46,528 nt of DNA, taken from NCBI GenBank assembly GCA_903911905.1, contig CAIWFK010000761.1:1-46528 (forward strand). Direction: 5' to 3'. The DNA is from an uncultured Myxococcales bacterium (lineage in GTDB: Bacteria; Myxococcota; Myxococcia; Myxococcales; Myxococcaceae). The translations under genes were made by a program, and so were the position numbers. Of the stretch, positions 26,107 to 33,815 are shown piece by piece (the first letter of the stretch is position 1; the number at the start of each line of letters is the position of its first letter). The notes under the pieces were generated by a model that was not told where the DNA came from, searched no databases, and worked only from the letters and a program-made list of their open reading frames with translations.

Positions 26107-27132
26107 ATGAATCGCTTCGCCCTCGTCCTCGCACTCGCTGCCGTGCCCTCGTCGTTCGCTGCCGAGCCCACGCTCGAAGAGCAGGCGAAGGGCCTCTTCA
26201 AGCCGCTCTCGAAGCAGTTCGACTCGAAGGACAACGCGATCACCAGGGACAAGGTCGAGCTTGGCAAGCTGCTCTTCTTCGACAAGCGCCTGTCGAAGAA
26301 CCAGGACGTCAGCTGCAACAGTTGCCACGGCCTGAGCACGTACGGTGTCGACGGCCAGCCCACCTCGAGCGGCCACAAGAAGCAGAGGGGCGACCGCAAT
26401 TCGCCCAGCGTCTTCAACGCCGGCGCGCACTTCGTGCAGTTCTGGGACGGCCGGGCGGCGACGCTGGAAGACCAGGCCAAGGGCCCGGTGCTCAACCCCG
26501 TCGAGATGGCCATGCCCGATGCGGCGACCGTCGAGAAGGTCATCGCCTCGATTCCCGGCTACGAGCCGCTCTTCAAGAAGGCCTTCCCCGGGGAAACCAG
26601 GCCCATCACCTACGACAGCATCGCGAAGGCCATCGGCGCGTTCGAGCGCACGCTGGCCACGCCATCACGTTTCGACGCCTGGCTGGCGGGTGACCCGAAG
26701 GCGCTGACCGACGCCGAGAAGGCGGGCCTGAAGACCTTCATGACGGTGGGTTGCACGGCGTGCCACAACGGCGAAGGCGTGGGCGGCGGCATGTACCAGA
26801 AGCTGGGGCTGGTGGCGGCGGTGCCCGGCCTGAAGGACGAAGGCCGTGCGAAGGTGACGAAGAACGCGGCCGACCAGTACTTCTTCAAGGTGCCCTCGCT
26901 GCGCAACTGCGAGAAGACCGGCCCCTACCTGCACGACGGCTCGCTGACCTCGCTCGAGGACACGGTGAAGTTCATGGGCAAGTACCAGTTGGGGCGTGAC
27001 CTCAAGGCCGACGAGGTCGCCAGCATCGTCACCTTCCTCAAGTCGCTGACCGGCACGCTGCCGAAGGACGCCATCGTCGAGCCGAAGGCGTTGGCGTCGG
27101 GCAAGAGCACGCCCAGGCCCGACCCGACCTGA
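26107..27132 (+). CDS. Di-haem cytochrome c peroxidase (CcpA/MauG family)
   Basis: A 341-residue periplasmic protein with signal peptide (MNRFALVLALAAVPSSFAA). It has two CXXCH haem c sites: C70/C73/H74 (CNSCH) and C216/C219/H220 (CTACH), with the family's LGKLLFFDKRLS and NSPSVFNA segments between and KVPSLRN after. It reduces hydrogen peroxide using electrons from cytochromes, or acts like MauG on a protein partner. GGAG at 26097-26100 serves as the ribosome site. Transcription is separated from the PKS operon by the terminator. The C-terminal tail is Pro/Lys-rich. Confidence 0.92.
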   Translation: MNRFALVLALAAVPSSFAAEPTLEEQAKGLFKPLSKQFDSKDNAITRDKVELGKLLFFDKRLSKNQDVSCNSCHGLSTYGVDGQPTSSGHKKQRGDRNSPSVFNAGAHFVQFWDGRAATLEDQAKGPVLNPVEMAMPDAATVEKVIASIPGYEPLFKKAFPGETRPITYDSIAKAIGAFERTLATPSRFDAWLAGDPKALTDAEKAGLKTFMTVGCTACHNGEGVGGGMYQKLGLVAAVPGLKDEGRAKVTKNAADQYFFKVPSLRNCEKTGPYLHDGSLTSLEDTVKFMGKYQLGRDLKADEVASIVTFLKSLTGTLPKDAIVEPKALASGKSTPRPDPT

Positions 27133-27630
27133 TCATTCCGGGTCCCACCGCGGGGGCTTCCAGGCCCCCGTCGGCGCGTCGAAGAACTCGTCGGCGTCGA
27201 CCAGCACCTTCTCGAAGGGCGCGCGGTCGAAGCGAATGCGGCCCAGGGCCAACGGTTCGCCTCGCACCTTCTCTTCGACCGCGACCAGGTTGGTGTGACC
27301 GCGCGCGGCCAGCTTGCCGGTGGTGAGGTTCTCGACGCGGTAGTGGAAGTCGCAGGCCACGCGGCCCAGCTTGGTGAGCGCCACCCGCACCGAGAGGTGG
27401 TCGTCGTAGGCGATGAAGCTCTCGTAGCGCACGTTGAGCTGGCGCATGGCCAGGTACGCACCCTGCTTGAGCAGGTCGGCGGCGGGCGTGCCGAAGCGGC
27501 GGAAGAAGACCTCGCGCGCCTGCTCGAACCACACCGCGGCGTTCTTGTGGTGCACGAAGCCCAGGCCGTCGGTCTCGGAAAAGGTGACCCGGTGCTCGAA
27601 GTGCGCGGTGACGTCGTCCCAGCGTGACAT
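27133..27630 (-). CDS. 4HBT-family acyl-CoA thioesterase
   Basis: A 165-residue hot-dog-fold protein. The catalytic-type aspartate D21 sits in SETDGLGFVHH, followed by NAAVWFEQARE, the classical 4HBT helix. The domain occupies roughly residues 10-135; the last 30 residues form a Pro/Trp-rich extension. It is expected to hydrolyse acyl-CoA or acyl-ACP thioesters; the substrate is not determined. It converges on the peroxidase gene with the stop codons directly abutting, and is divergent from the Gre-like gene. The start is ATG at 27630. Confidence 0.85.
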   Translation of the reverse strand: MSRWDDVTAHFEHRVTFSETDGLGFVHHKNAAVWFEQAREVFFRRFGTPAADLLKQGAYLAMRQLNVRYESFIAYDDHLSVRVALTKLGRVACDFHYRVENLTTGKLAARGHTNLVAVEEKVRGEPLALGRIRFDRAPFEKVLVDADEFFDAPTGAWKPPRWDPE

Positions 27631-27677
27631 GGCGGCTGATGTACGCGGTTTGCCCGTCACGCAGTAGCGTTCGTCAC

Positions 27678-28157
27678 ATGTCGAAGGCCTTCACCGACGA
27701 AGAGTCGCTCGCGGCGACGGTGCCTGGTCGGCTGGTGCAGCGCGCAGCCCCGGGGCAGGAGCGCCCGGTGACGCCCGGCGGTTGGGCCACGCTGCAGGCG
27801 AAGGTGGCGCAGGCCAGGGCGGCGCTGGCGACGGCGAGCGCCGACACGAAGCTCGAGCACGAGCACCGCCTGGCCCTGGCGCTGGCCACGCTCGAATCGG
27901 TGCGGGTGGTCGAGGTGTCGCCGGCCCAGGGCGTGGTGCGGTTCGGCCACCAGGTCGAAGTCCGATGGGACGACGGTCGCACCCAGGTGGTGCAGGTGGT
28001 GGGCCCCGACGAGGTGCTCGGGCGCGACCAGGTCTCGGTGCAGTCGCCGCTGGGGCAGGCCCTGCTGGGCAAGGACGTGGGCTCGCTGGTCGAGCTCGAG
28101 CGGCCCCGGGGCGTGGTGACGGGCACCATCGGTGCGGTGCGTCAGGTGGCGGGCTGA
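27678..28157 (+). CDS. GreA/GreB C-terminal-domain-like protein
   Basis: A 159-residue protein. The C-terminal part has VQVVGPDEVLG then VSVQSPLGQALLGKDVGSLVEL, matching the Gre-factor FKBP-like domain (SPLG-ALLGK-VG). The N-terminal part contains one helical segment rich in Ala and Glu (about residues 40-80), consistent with a coiled coil of Gre type, preceded by a 35-residue disordered-looking extension. It is probably a GreB-like or Rnk-like transcription factor. ATG at 27678 is chosen since upstream in-frame sequence overlaps the divergent gene. Confidence 0.72.
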   Translation: MSKAFTDEESLAATVPGRLVQRAAPGQERPVTPGGWATLQAKVAQARAALATASADTKLEHEHRLALALATLESVRVVEVSPAQGVVRFGHQVEVRWDDGRTQVVQVVGPDEVLGRDQVSVQSPLGQALLGKDVGSLVELERPRGVVTGTIGAVRQVAG

Positions 28158-28189
28158 AGGCGCGCGACGGGGGCGCAGTTGGAGGTAGA

Positions 28190-28675
28190 GTGCTCGAACG
28201 CGTGGCCACCTCGAAGCGAAACAAGGGTGAGAAAGACGAAGGCGCGCCGCTGTTGCCGCTGCTGACGCCCCAGCTTCGCCCGAACGCCGACCGGCGCGGC
28301 TCGCAGGGTGATTCGGTGGTGAAGTTGTTCGAGCGCATTCAGAAGGGCGAGAAGGAACGGCGCAGCTTCCGCGAGCGCCGCGCCACGCGCCGGGTGTCGG
28401 TGTCACTCGACCTCGAGGGCAACACCACCGGCGGTGAGGCCTTCGCGCAGCGCACCCACGACCTGTCGACCTTCGGGCTGTCGGTGAAGCTGGGGCCGAC
28501 GCCGAAGAAGGGGTCGCTGGTGACCTTGCGGGTCTTCCTGCCCGACGAGCCCGACGCGCCGCTCGAGTTGACGGCGGTGGTGGTGGGCTCGTTCGACGCC
28601 GTGGGGGGCATGCGGGTGCGCTTCGTCGACCCTCCGCTCGAAGCGGTTCGTCGCATTCACCGGCTCGTGAAGTAG
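28190..28675 (+). CDS. PilZ-domain protein
   Basis: A 161-residue protein with a basic N-terminal 60 residues and a C-terminal PilZ domain. The c-di-GMP-binding motifs are visible: RRATRRVSV (RxxxR type) and DLSTFGLS (D/NxSxxG type), followed by GGMRVRFVD near the end. It should bind c-di-GMP and act on an unknown partner. The start is a GTG at 28190 with a strong GGAGG at 28181-28185. It is followed 13 bp later by a second PilZ gene. Confidence 0.85.
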   Translation: MLERVATSKRNKGEKDEGAPLLPLLTPQLRPNADRRGSQGDSVVKLFERIQKGEKERRSFRERRATRRVSVSLDLEGNTTGGEAFAQRTHDLSTFGLSVKLGPTPKKGSLVTLRVFLPDEPDAPLELTAVVVGSFDAVGGMRVRFVDPPLEAVRRIHRLVK

Positions 28676-28688
28676 AGTCGACGGTTCC

Positions 28689-29027
28689 ATGGTCGACGCA
28701 CTCGAACGGCGGCGCGCAGTTCGTGTCAGCGTGGTCATTCCCGTCGAGGTTCACGACGGGCGTGGGTTCCTGCTGCACGGCACGCGCGACATTTCCACGG
28801 CGGGCGTGTTCTTCGACCGGGCCATTCCCCATGCGGTGGGCGCGAAGGTGACGCTGACCTTCACGTTGCCCGGAGACGAGCTGACCATTCGCTGTGATGG
28901 CGAGGTGGCCAACGTGCCCGACGCGAAGGGCTACGGTATGGGCATTCGCTTCGTGGGGTTGACGGCCGATGATTCGGCCCGAATCGAAGCATTCACGAAG
29001 GACCTGCTTTCCGAGGAGCACCAATGA
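28689..29027 (+). CDS. Single-domain PilZ protein
   Basis: A 112-residue protein consisting of one PilZ domain: RRRAVRVSV supplies the arginine motif and DISTAGVFF the DxSxxG motif, with YGMGIRFVG closing the barrel. It lies 13 bp after another PilZ gene and overlaps the next lipoprotein gene by 4 bp (ATGA), so three genes form a tight set. It is a c-di-GMP receptor or adaptor; the target is unknown. Stand-alone PilZ proteins are abundant in myxobacteria, where they influence motility and exopolysaccharide. Confidence 0.88.
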   Translation: MVDALERRRAVRVSVVIPVEVHDGRGFLLHGTRDISTAGVFFDRAIPHAVGAKVTLTFTLPGDELTIRCDGEVANVPDAKGYGMGIRFVGLTADDSARIEAFTKDLLSEEHQ

Positions 29028-29452
29028 AGACGAAGTCGGTCGTACTGGCGACGGTGGCGGTGTCGATGCTGGCGGGGTGTTCGCATTCCGAGCGCGAGCG
29101 CGGCCGCCTGTGGGACGAGGTGCCGGTCTACAAGGCGCCCACGGCCGATCGCTGCGCGAAGTACCCCCAGGGCAAGAAGCTGGCCGACTGTGCCGAGGCC
29201 CGGTACCTGGCCGAAATCTACGTGCGCAAGTTGTCGAGCGGCGACGAGGTCTGCCTCGACGGTGGGTTCGGCGACGTGGCGGGCGCAGCGTGCAAGGCGC
29301 GGGCGGCGGTCAGCGATTCGGGCAAGAACCGCACGCTGCTCGACGTGCGCGAGCCGCACCCCGACTCGAAGTGGTTCAACATGGAGCGCCACGAGTTCTG
29401 GTTCGAGGAAGGCGCGCTGGTCGACCTGTACCTGGCCGACCACGGGTACTGA
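29024..29452 (+). CDS. Small hypothetical lipoprotein
   Basis: A 142-residue predicted lipoprotein with lipobox LAGC at about residues 16-19. The mature part has four Cys (in RCAKY, DCAEA, VCLDG and ACKAR), probably forming two disulphides in the periplasm. It was not assigned to a family. It overlaps the upstream PilZ gene by 4 bp, so it may be the envelope partner of a c-di-GMP-controlled process; this is inference from position. Confidence 0.65.
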   Translation: MKTKSVVLATVAVSMLAGCSHSERERGRLWDEVPVYKAPTADRCAKYPQGKKLADCAEARYLAEIYVRKLSSGDEVCLDGGFGDVAGAACKARAAVSDSGKNRTLLDVREPHPDSKWFNMERHEFWFEEGALVDLYLADHGY

Positions 29453-29456
29453 CGCG

Positions 29457-29867
29457 GTGACCGACCCCAGGCTGCGCGGTCTGTTGCTCGCGCTCGAGCC
29501 GGGGCAGACCCTGTGGCTGTCGGCGGCGGGCCAGAGCCTGTGGCCGCTGGTGCTCGACGGCGACTCGCTGAAGGTCGAGCGTTGTGACGAGACGGGCGTG
29601 GCGGCGGGAGACGTCGCGGTCATCGACGCGGCGCGCAGCCTGGTCGCGCACATCGTGGTGCAGGTGGGGCCGGTGGTGACGGCCTCGAGCGTGGGCGTGC
29701 GTGACGCGCTCGCACCGGTGGTGGGGCGGGTGGTGGCGGTGCGGCGGGCGGGGCGAACGGTGTCGCTGCCCCGAAGCGCGCGGCACGCGGTGCGACTGGT
29801 CCCGGGGCTGGCATTGGTGCTCAAGCGCTCCACGGTGCTGCGCGCGGTGGTGCGGCGGCTGCGGTGA
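29457..29867 (+). CDS. S24/S26 (LexA/signal-peptidase-like) fold protein
   Basis: About 136 residues from the GTG at 29457. It has the S24/S26 pattern: GQSLWPLVLDGD, where Ser is the nucleophile position of G-S-M-x-P, then a GDVAVIDA segment and a strand AHIVVQVG where relatives have HRV. The lysine of the usual Ser/Lys dyad is not evident, so it may be a non-catalytic or modified member. Similar proteins occur next to peptide-maturation or lipoprotein genes. Starts 5 bp after the lipoprotein stop. Confidence 0.6.
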   Translation: MTDPRLRGLLLALEPGQTLWLSAAGQSLWPLVLDGDSLKVERCDETGVAAGDVAVIDAARSLVAHIVVQVGPVVTASSVGVRDALAPVVGRVVAVRRAGRTVSLPRSARHAVRLVPGLALVLKRSTVLRAVVRRLR

Positions 29868-29981
29868 AGGACCTGCCGGGGTGGGGTCGCACCCGGGGGC
29901 GTGGCGCTGGTTCCTTCGTTGCCGATCATCGTCGCCGGCCACTACGCTTTTGACCCTTCCCCGAGGTTCCCGGAGCCGTTC

Positions 29982-30659
29982 ATGAAGATTGGCAACACCA
30001 AGCCTGGCGTCGTCGAGACTGGCCTCAAGAAGTTCGCGAATGACGTGGACGCGAACGTGAACAAGGTGAAGGCCGACGTGAAGCAGGGCTGGGGCCCGGC
30101 GACGGGCGGCGCGGTGCTCAAGGACCTGGGCGATTCGTTCAAGAGCCTGGGCGCCGAGACGGTGGGCGTGGCCGAGCTGGCAGGCCTTCGCTACCCGGTG
30201 TCGGCGTACGAATCGAAGGTCGACGGCGGCCTGACGCGTGGCTCGCGCATCGACGACCCGCAGGGGTACACCAAGCTCAAGCAGCAGGGCTTCAAGGGCA
30301 TCGTCGACCTGACGCTCGAGGGCACCAACGACGCGAAGGGCGCACCGGCGGCGGGCCTGAATGCGCTCAACGTGAAGATTCTCGACAACTCGGCGCCGAC
30401 CACCGCGCAGATGAAGCAGTTCCTCGACTTCGCCACCAACCCGGCCAATTCGCCCTGCTACGTGCACTGCGAGGCGGGCAAGGGCCGCACCGGCGTGGCG
30501 ACCGCGTGCTACCGCATGGCGGTCGACGGCTTCACGCCCGAGCAGGCCATCGCCGAGGGGAAGAAGTTCGGCCTGGCGCTGCCCAACCAGATTGCGTTCC
30601 TGCAGCAGTTCGGAGCGGACCTGGCGGCGGGCAAGATCGAGGGCTACCCGAAGAAGTAG
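29982..30659 (+). CDS. Dual-specificity/tyrosine phosphatase-like protein
   Basis: A 225-residue protein with the cysteine-phosphatase signature HCEAGKGRTG (HCX5R, C163 to R169). The preceding strand is NSPCYVHC and a candidate general-acid aspartate lies in ILDNSAPT. The N-terminal 70 residues are helical and Lys-rich with no signal peptide. It could dephosphorylate proteins, inositol phosphates or lipid phosphates. GGAG upstream supports ATG 29982; the longer in-frame start at 29901 is unlikely. It converges on the SPFH gene. Confidence 0.83.
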   Translation: MKIGNTKPGVVETGLKKFANDVDANVNKVKADVKQGWGPATGGAVLKDLGDSFKSLGAETVGVAELAGLRYPVSAYESKVDGGLTRGSRIDDPQGYTKLKQQGFKGIVDLTLEGTNDAKGAPAAGLNALNVKILDNSAPTTAQMKQFLDFATNPANSPCYVHCEAGKGRTGVATACYRMAVDGFTPEQAIAEGKKFGLALPNQIAFLQQFGADLAAGKIEGYPKK

Positions 30660-30661
30660 TC

Positions 30662-32050
30662 TCAGCGGTCGACTGCGACCGCGGGCCGGCCCTGTTCACG
30701 CAGCGTGGCCAGCAGGGCCATCACCTGGGCGACGGTCGAGCCCAGGCCTTCGGTTGCGCCGCCGATGGACACCGCGCGCAGCTCGTCGGGCCGGGGCAGC
30801 TTCTCGACGATGCCGGGCAGCGCTTCGAGCGTGCGCGCGTGCAGGGCGGCCGGTGAGAGCTCGTTCTCGAGCCGCTGGCGCAAGGCGGTGGCGGCCACCT
30901 CGAGCTCCTGCTGCTTGAACTGGTGCTGGGCGCGGGCCAGGTCGAGCAGCAGCGCGGCCTCGGTCTTCAACCGCTCGAGCGCGGCGTCGGATTCGGCCTG
31001 GAGCGTCGCGAGGTGGGCCTCCTTCGCGTGGCGGGCCTGCTGCAGCTCGAGCGCGGCGAGGGTGGTCGTGTGCTGCTCCCCAGCCAGGGCGCGGGCACTT
31101 TCCTGGGCGGCCCTGGCGCGGCGAATGCGCTCGGCCTCGGTCCGGTCGAAGGCCTCGACCTCGGCCGCGGCGCGGGTGGTGGCGAGCTCGCGGTCGACCT
31201 GCACCTGCGCGGTGTCACGGGCGCGCGTGGCCTCGAGCTCGCGCGAGGCGATGGACTCGTCGGCTTCGATTTCGGCCAGCCGCGCCACCCGGGCCCGCTC
31301 GGCGCGGAAGGGCTTCTGCAGGCTTTCCCAGAGGCGCGAGCTCGAGACGACGGCTTCTTTGATCTGCACGGTGACGATGCGCAGGCCCAGGCCCTTGTCG
31401 CTGCCGCCCGCGCCCTCGGCCACGCTGCGCAGCCGGGTGGTCAATTCTTCGATGATGGGCTGCTTGTCGGCCAGCACGTCGTCGATGCTCATGGTGGCCA
31501 CCTTGTCCTTGATGGCGGCCTCGGCCTGCTCCTTGAGCTGCAGGTTCACCAGGCGCATCGGCTCTTGGAGGTCGCTGAAGTCGAGCTTGCGGTAGGCGGT
31601 CGCGAAGTCCTGAACGATCCACTGCACGTAGCCTTGCACCAGCACGCCCTGCCGTTCGCGGCAGCTGCTCTTGGCGTTGATGAGAATGGTCTGCATCGCC
31701 CCGGGCACCACCAGGAACGCGTCGGTGGCGGGGTCGTAGGGGAACGAAACGCCCAGGCCCAGGTGCAGGGGTTCGGCGTGGCCGCGGCGGGTGTGCACCA
31801 CGTGCGCGTTGGGCGGCACGATGACCGTCTTCCACCGCCAGAACCCGGTGCTGCGCACGTCGACCGCGTTGCCTGAGGGCGACTCGGGCTCGGCGGGCCC
31901 GGCGTGGCCGGCGGCGGCCCGGCCCATCGGCGCGGCGAGGGACATCGGCGCCTTCTGCCGTCGGGCCTTGAGGTTCTGCTCGAGCGCCTGTTGCTGCTGG
32001 ACGACCTGGTCGAGGTACGAATTGCTGCCGCTGGGCTGGTCTGACGACAT
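30662..32050 (-). CDS. SPFH/Band-7 domain protein with long coiled coil
   Basis: A 462-residue protein. A disordered N-terminus of about 70 residues leads into an SPFH/Band-7 domain (roughly 75-260: WRWKTVIVPPNAHVV, then a segment with VQGYVQWIVQDF). A charged Ala/Glu/Arg-rich helical region of about 160 residues follows, typical of flotillin/stomatin-like coiled coils that oligomerise at membranes. No clear transmembrane helix is present. Role is probably membrane microdomain scaffolding. ATG 32050 has GGAG upstream on the minus strand. Confidence 0.8.
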   Translation of the reverse strand: MSSDQPSGSNSYLDQVVQQQQALEQNLKARRQKAPMSLAAPMGRAAAGHAGPAEPESPSGNAVDVRSTGFWRWKTVIVPPNAHVVHTRRGHAEPLHLGLGVSFPYDPATDAFLVVPGAMQTILINAKSSCRERQGVLVQGYVQWIVQDFATAYRKLDFSDLQEPMRLVNLQLKEQAEAAIKDKVATMSIDDVLADKQPIIEELTTRLRSVAEGAGGSDKGLGLRIVTVQIKEAVVSSSRLWESLQKPFRAERARVARLAEIEADESIASRELEATRARDTAQVQVDRELATTRAAAEVEAFDRTEAERIRRARAAQESARALAGEQHTTTLAALELQQARHAKEAHLATLQAESDAALERLKTEAALLLDLARAQHQFKQQELEVAATALRQRLENELSPAALHARTLEALPGIVEKLPRPDELRAVSIGGATEGLGSTVAQVMALLATLREQGRPAVAVDR

Positions 32051-32119
32051 GAGTGGCTCTCCGTGCGTGTGCTGCGTCAACGTCGGTGCGGCGACATCGG
32101 TGACAGTCGAGTGGTTCCC

Positions 32120-32964
32120 TCAGGCCTCGAGGGCGCCCACCAGCAGCGCGAGCACCTGCTGCATGAAGTCGAAGTCGAGCGTCTGGGGCTGGTCGCTGAA
32201 GCGATGGTAGTGCGGGTTGCGGAAGTCGGCGGTGTCGGTCCACATCACGGCGGGCAGGCCGCGGTCCCAGAACGGGGCGTGGTCGCTGCGGCGCAGGTCG
32301 GGCAGCAGCCGGTCGAGGGGGCCGAAGGTGCGCGCGCCGAGCACCCGCAGCCCGGGTGCGGCCTTCGAGCGCAGCACCCGGCTGACCGCGCGGTTCGACG
32401 CGCCCTTGCCCAGCACGCCCAGGAAGTCGGCGTGCGCGAACCACCGCCAGGCGAAGGGCAGCGGGCAGCGCTGGCGCGCGCGTGCGCTCACGCCCACCAT
32501 CTCGAGCACGTGCACCACCTCGAGCAGCCCCAGCCCGTGCAAGGTGGCTCGACGAAGTCGCGGCTGCCGAGCAACCCCTCTTCCTCGGCGTTGAAGGCGA
32601 CGAAGCCCACGCTCGCGTCGTTGGGCGTCTCGCGCGCGCAGGCCAGCATCACCGCCACCCCGCTGGCGTTGTCGTCGGCCCCCGGGCAGTCGGGCACCGC
32701 GTCGAAGTGGGCACCCACCAGGGTCAGCGGTCGGCCGCGTGGCACTCGGGGCCGCGCCACCACGTTGCCGAACGGGCCCTCGACCCGCACGTGAAAGCCG
32801 AGCTGCGCCAGGTGGTCGCACACCAGTTCGCGGGTCGCGGCGTTGCCCCGCGGGTTCGCCACCCGGTGCCGGGGCACGGCCAGCGCCTGCACGAGGGCCC
32901 GCAGTCCCCGGTCGTCGTCACCACCAGCACTTCCCGCCGCGCGGCGCTCGTCGATGAGGAGCAT
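32120..32964 (-). pseudogene. M28-family metallopeptidase, frameshifted
   Basis: The reading frame from ATG 32964 encodes an M28 (aminopeptidase Y/S-type) N-terminal part: HFDAVPDCPGADDNASG supplies the first zinc ligands and AFNAEEEGLLGSRDFV the catalytic Glu. Family-like sequence then continues in another frame (LEVVHVLEMVG, SDHAPFWDRG, FRNPHYHRFSD) to the stop at 32120. The switch occurs at about 32541-32550 and is consistent with one missing base. Either the gene is inactivated or the base is a sequencing error. It has no signal peptide. The divergent neighbour, a TetR gene, is also frameshifted. Confidence 0.8.
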
Positions 32965-32977
32965 GGCTCGAAGAGTA

Positions 32978-32994
32978 ACCTTACATTGTAAGGT
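32978..32994. promoter_or_regulatory. TetR-type operator palindrome
   Basis: A perfect 17-bp inverted repeat (ACCTTACA, T, TGTAAGGT) sits 14 bp upstream of the M28 start. Another TGTAAGG half-site lies at 33014-33020 and also forms the ribosome site of the TetR gene. The form TTACA-n-TGTAA is typical for TetR-family operators, so autoregulation and control of the peptidase gene are likely. Confidence 0.8.
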
Positions 32995-33028
32995 GTCAAG
33001 GTTAGCCATACGGTGTAAGGGTGTGGGC

Positions 33029-33669
33029 GTGACGCTCACGACGAAGCGGGCAGCGGTGACGAAGGAGCGCATCTTCCACGCGGCCTTTGGGCTGGCGCAG
33101 CGCGAGGGGCTCGAGGCGGGTCGATGCGGCGGGTGGCGCAGGCGCTGGGCGTCGAGGCGATGTCGCTCTACCACCACGTCGAAGACAAGGCGGGGCTGCT
33201 CGACGGGGTGTTCGAGCTGGTGCTCGGCAAGCTGCCGCCGGCGCCTCGCCGCACCACCAGTTGGCAGCGGGCGGTGAAGGAGCGCGCCGAGTCGTTTCGT
33301 GCGGTGCTGCTGGCGCACCCGCGGCTGGTGCCGCTGTTCGCGACGCGGCCGGCGGTCACGGTGGAGTCGCTGCGCCACGTGGAGCACTCGCTCGAGCTGC
33401 TGAAGGCTGCGGGGCTGAGCGCGCGCGCGTCGCTCGACGCGTTCCAGGTGGTGGTGGCCTACGTGGTGGGCCACGCCATCTCGACGGTGCGCGACCCCGA
33501 GCTCGAGACGTCGGGGCCTGACTACGCGCAGCTCGACGCCGCCGACTTTCCGCGGGTGACCGAGCTGGTGGCGCTGCTGCCCACGCACGACCTCGACGCC
33601 GAGTTTCAGTTCGGGCTCGAGCTCTTGATCTCAGGGCTGGAGCGTCGGCTCGAAACCAGCCGCCGCTAA
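33029..33669 (+). pseudogene. TetR-family regulator, frameshifted in the HTH region
   Basis: The N-terminal frame (GTG 33029, with TAAGG 8 bp upstream) encodes the first HTH helices: AAVTKERIFHAAFGLAQREG. The family sequence then resumes one frame away at ATG 33124 as MRRVAQALGVEAMSLYHHV, the recognition helix, followed by a TetR C-terminal domain of about 150 residues. The shift is at about 33115-33123, again as if one base were missing. Either a real null allele or a base-calling error. The gene is divergent from the M28 peptidase around the operator palindrome. Confidence 0.82.
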
Positions 33670-33815
33670 CCCTTCGTATTCAGGTTCGAGCTGGAGTCAG
33701 GTGGCGCAGCCGACGTGCACCAGCGCGCCTGTCGACGCCCCCCTGCCCACCTTGCGGTTCCGGGCACTTGGCAGCGACGCTCTCGGTGGTCCCCGACTTG
33801 CTCTGGAGCAGCACC

